64,000 nucleotides of DNA from Paraspadella gotoi. Taxonomy: Eukaryota > Chaetognatha. Of the stretch, positions 61,101 through 64,000 are shown one piece after another (position 1 is the stretch's first letter; each line of letters opens with the position of its first letter). The stretch lies in the NCBI GenBank assembly GCA_051294375.1, contig CM119265.1, positions 8,688,772 to 8,752,771 of the forward strand, in the 5' to 3' direction. The position numbers were made by a program, and so were the translations under genes. The notes under the pieces were generated by a model. The model did no database searches. It was given only the letters and a program-made list of their open reading frames with translations, and had not been told where the DNA came from.

Positions 61101-64000
61101 TCAGGCGTCTGATAAAGAATTCGGGGCGCCGTCCTTTGGAGGTCGGTGAAACGCGGGGCGACCGGTCGTCCCCGTCACCTTGGACCCGCCAGACGGGATC
61201 GGCGGCGTGGCACCAGCGCGCCGCGCGGGCGAGAAAACGGAATAAAACATAAGAGGGGCGTTTCGAGGGGGGAACGATGGCTGGAAGTAAAAATGCCGGT
61301 GCTGTTAGTTTTAACGTCCGCGTTGAAAAGACGAGGGGAGGAAAAGATTTTTTGCAATCTTTCTAACAAAAGAGGAGCGAACGGGGAGTGAGGGGTAGGT
61401 GTTTAGTGGGAAGCTGGGTTACGGGAGACATGGACTGGGTTCTATTTCCAATTTAGCTCGGCGCCCGGTGAGTGAGAAAGCCAAGTTTTCAGATCCAGAG
61501 GCAAAGGCGGAATGAGACGTGATTGCCGTTCCCGCAGCCGAAACGGCGCGACTTTTATTTTTTCACGGTTGGACGGGGATTTCTCTCCGGGATCGTCGTC
61601 GCTTTGGTCGAAGCGCCGAAAAAAAAAAAACTTGGCTTTTGCTCACCTGCGGAAGGAAATTTGGGCACGAAAGAAGAATTGGTGCCGGGCGGCACGGAAA
61701 AGGGTGTTGAGGGGCGATCACTAGAAAAAAAAAATGAGGAGGGAAAACATCTTTGGTTTGAGAAAGAAGGGATGGCGAGGGAAACGGAGATTATCGATAT
61801 TTCATTTCCCACTTTCTTCCCTTTATTTTTCTCGGCCTATTTCTCTTCTTCTCATCCTCATTTTTCCTTCTCTCCCCCTTTTTTTTCTCACCTGCCTCAA
61901 GTGTGCTCCAGTCTCTCGAAAAATGTCTCTCCTCGTTTCCACCGCAATAATTATTTTTCTTTATTTCTCCAACTTCGCCGGATACCACAATTCCACAATC
62001 CCTTCCAGTCCCCGAGCCATCGTTGGACCACAACGAATTTTAAAGGCCCCAGCACCGCCGCGCCCGTTTCCTCGCCTTGTTCGCGATTTCCATTTGTCAT
62101 TAATTTCAATTAAATATATTGTTTTCTTGCATTTCGGGAACGACGCTGACCCGAAAACCAAAAAGAGGAAGCATGAGCGAGTTTCAACCAAACGCCTGCG
62201 CTGCCCGCTGTCAAGAAACTTGCTCGCTCCGCAGATGAAAATCCCCACAAGGATAAGTTTGAAATTGGAGTGAGGGGCAAAGGGCTCCGGGAAGGGAAGG
62301 ACAATCATCCGAAGGATAATGGCCTTTTTTTTCCTCGATGATTTTTTTTCCTTCAAAATTTTACAATTTGAAATGCGAATGTAAATCGTTCGTCAAAAGG
62401 TCGACCGAAAAATTTATTCTATTTCTTTCCACGCTAATCGATTCTCTTTATTTGTTTTCCTTTATTTCTTCTTTCTCTTCTGCTGCATTATTCCTTCCTT
62501 TCATTTTCTCATCGTTCTTTCCTTTCGCTTTTCAAAACTTCCCAAGGCAAATTCAAGCGATCTTTTTTGTTTTCGCCCTTCAAGTCTGCCTGGACTCATA
62601 ATCATTTTCTTCCTCTCAACTCACTCTCGTTTTCCCTTCCCCCCATCTGCACGGGGCCACCTTGAAACGCTGCATGGCAGTTTCTGGGGTGCTAGATTGG
62701 TTCTGGGGCCAGCCCGCCCATGCCCCCTCCCGGGACGGCCTGCCAACGAAGTTGCGCCAGGGCGCGTCATTTCCCCGGGGCTTTAGGTGGGGCGCTGGCG
62801 TCCGGGCGGGCTGATCCGAAGGGGGAACGCCGAAGAGGGCGCGTCTGTATCTGAGGGTTTGCGGCGCTGCTGCGTGACGGACTGCCGGCCGAGCGTTGAC
62901 GAAGATTGACCTGAGTGAAATGCGGAAGATTTTTGCCGGTTTGGGGACGGCACCGAGGAAGGAAGATTAACGTATTATTGAAAATAAACAAAACTTTTTT
63001 TTTTCAAGAAATTGATTCCCCACAACAAACTAATTGATCCCACATGGGAGAAAAACAACAATACAAGTAATTTGAAACAAGAACGCAAATTTAAAGAAAA
63101 GCGCCCTTTATAAAAATATCCCTAACATATTATACTGTTAAAGGGAAAAATAAATGAAAATAAAAATTTGTAACACAACACGGAGGAAAATCTTAGATGG
63201 GCGAAGAACGGAAGTTTCGCCCTCACGAGGCTCACACTTCATTACTTAATTCCCTCAAAAATTGGGTGGCGAGTATCTCCGAGACCTTTTCCCTCATCGA
63301 CTTTCCTCATCGGCATACGAAAGAAAAAAAAAAAACACCGCAAATCTCCCCTGTGGGACATCCAGCCATTTAACGTCTTTCTTATTAAAAAATGATAAAT
63401 AAAATATGGAGAAATGTTTAACGTCGTCTGGGCCGGGCGTGAGGCAGATCGGGGGGGAAGAAACCGAATGGCGCCGGCCGCGAAAAATCCGTTTCGGGCG
63501 TCTCCGTCCGATTTCTTTTTACCCCCTTTTCCCTACTTAAGATCCGTTTCCGTTTTCCTTTCGTTCTTTTCCGTCATCAGATTATGTCCTTGTATAACCG
63601 TTTCATGATAAATATTTACTATATATATATTTGTCTTCCTTTAACTTGCTTACTTATTTTACATTATTTTATAGTTTCTTATCTTCTTAAAATTTTTTTT
63701 GGGGGGGGGGAAATTTTGCATATTCGTCCCTTTTTTTTTCTTTATTTTTTTTCTTTTATGTGGGGTGCCACTTACATTTTATTTTCCCCCCCCGCTTCCC
63801 ATCCCCCCTCTATTTTTCCCCCCCCGCTCCGGGCTTCTTAAAGTTTTCCTCCTGAACCACTCACTCCCCCTTTCTTTTTTCGCCAAGTCCTCAAATCGAC
63901 CTTGTTTCATTCGCAGTCCTATCTTCGCTTTCACCTCCAAACTTCAATTTGGCCTCCCATTTTTCTTCGCATCCATTGTTCCAGCTCCTAGTTTTTTTGA

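Larger units (their letters stand above)
49705..62960 (-). pseudogene. SAPCD2-like gene, copy C, broken by indels
   Basis: Counterparts of the copy B exons occur in order, for example the last exon at about 49,705-49,936, the WYQQQL exon near 54,500-54,600, the NGVDYNM exon near 58,660-58,850, and linker exons near 59,165-59,300, 59,895-60,110, 60,205-60,305, 61,083-61,240 and 62,625-62,960. Frames are interrupted in nearly all. The two 5'-most exons of copy B would fall beyond the window. Confidence 0.75.
45349..64000. repeat. Large repeated segment, copy C (indel-rich, runs off window)
   Basis: Colinear with copy B from about 17,515 to about 35,500. It has more random insertions and deletions than copy A, hitting homopolymers and unique sequence alike, as in raw single-molecule reads. 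Unlike A and B it lacks the 260-bp block of SNX6 intron 2, and unlike B it lacks the ribozyme-bearing insert. Confidence 0.9.

Overview
This is eukaryotic, almost certainly invertebrate metazoan, nuclear DNA. It is AT-rich, has short GT-AG introns, carries many (CT)n microsatellites and N gaps, and encodes an animal gene set. I rebuilt exons by reading splice sites and checking that reading phase carries across every junction. No bacterial, viral or CRISPR content is seen. The species cannot be named from the sequence.

Layout: (1) 1-6,825, copy A of a large repeated segment, with indel-broken SNX6 exons and the 3' end of the next genes. (2) 6,825-17,205, single-copy DNA: a gene-poor stretch, the last six coding exons of a neuropeptide-type GPCR (+), a small UPF0728/C10orf53 gene (-) and a complete eight-exon 5-aminolevulinate synthase gene (-). 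(3) 17,206 to about 37,800, copy B, the only copy with clean reading frames: SNX6 (+), then tail-to-tail a SAPCD2-like gene (-). One intron of the latter holds a whole syntaxin gene on the opposite strand. Another holds two related genes of unknown family, X1 and X2, on the same strand. (4) 37,800-45,340, low-complexity DNA, six N gaps and a direct/inverted repeat tangle that looks like an assembly problem. (5) 45,349-64,000, copy C of the segment, full of small indels and running off the window.

The three segment copies matter most for interpretation. The dense random indels in A and C look like unpolished long-read sequence, so annotation should rest on copy B. They are nevertheless not identical underneath: B alone has an 87-bp insertion with a 12-bp target-site duplication and a hammerhead-ribozyme-like core, and A and B share about 260 bp missing from C. 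That gives three distinguishable versions of one intron.

Functionally, SNX6 (retromer-linked SNX-BAR coat) and syntaxin (Qa-SNARE) are membrane-traffic genes. The SAPCD2-like protein is probably a cortical polarity/spindle factor. ALAS starts heme synthesis and carries three heme-regulatory Cys-Pro motifs. Nothing in the sequence shows co-regulation. The least explained items are the X1/X2 pair, the ribozyme-bearing insertion and the nested-gene architecture.
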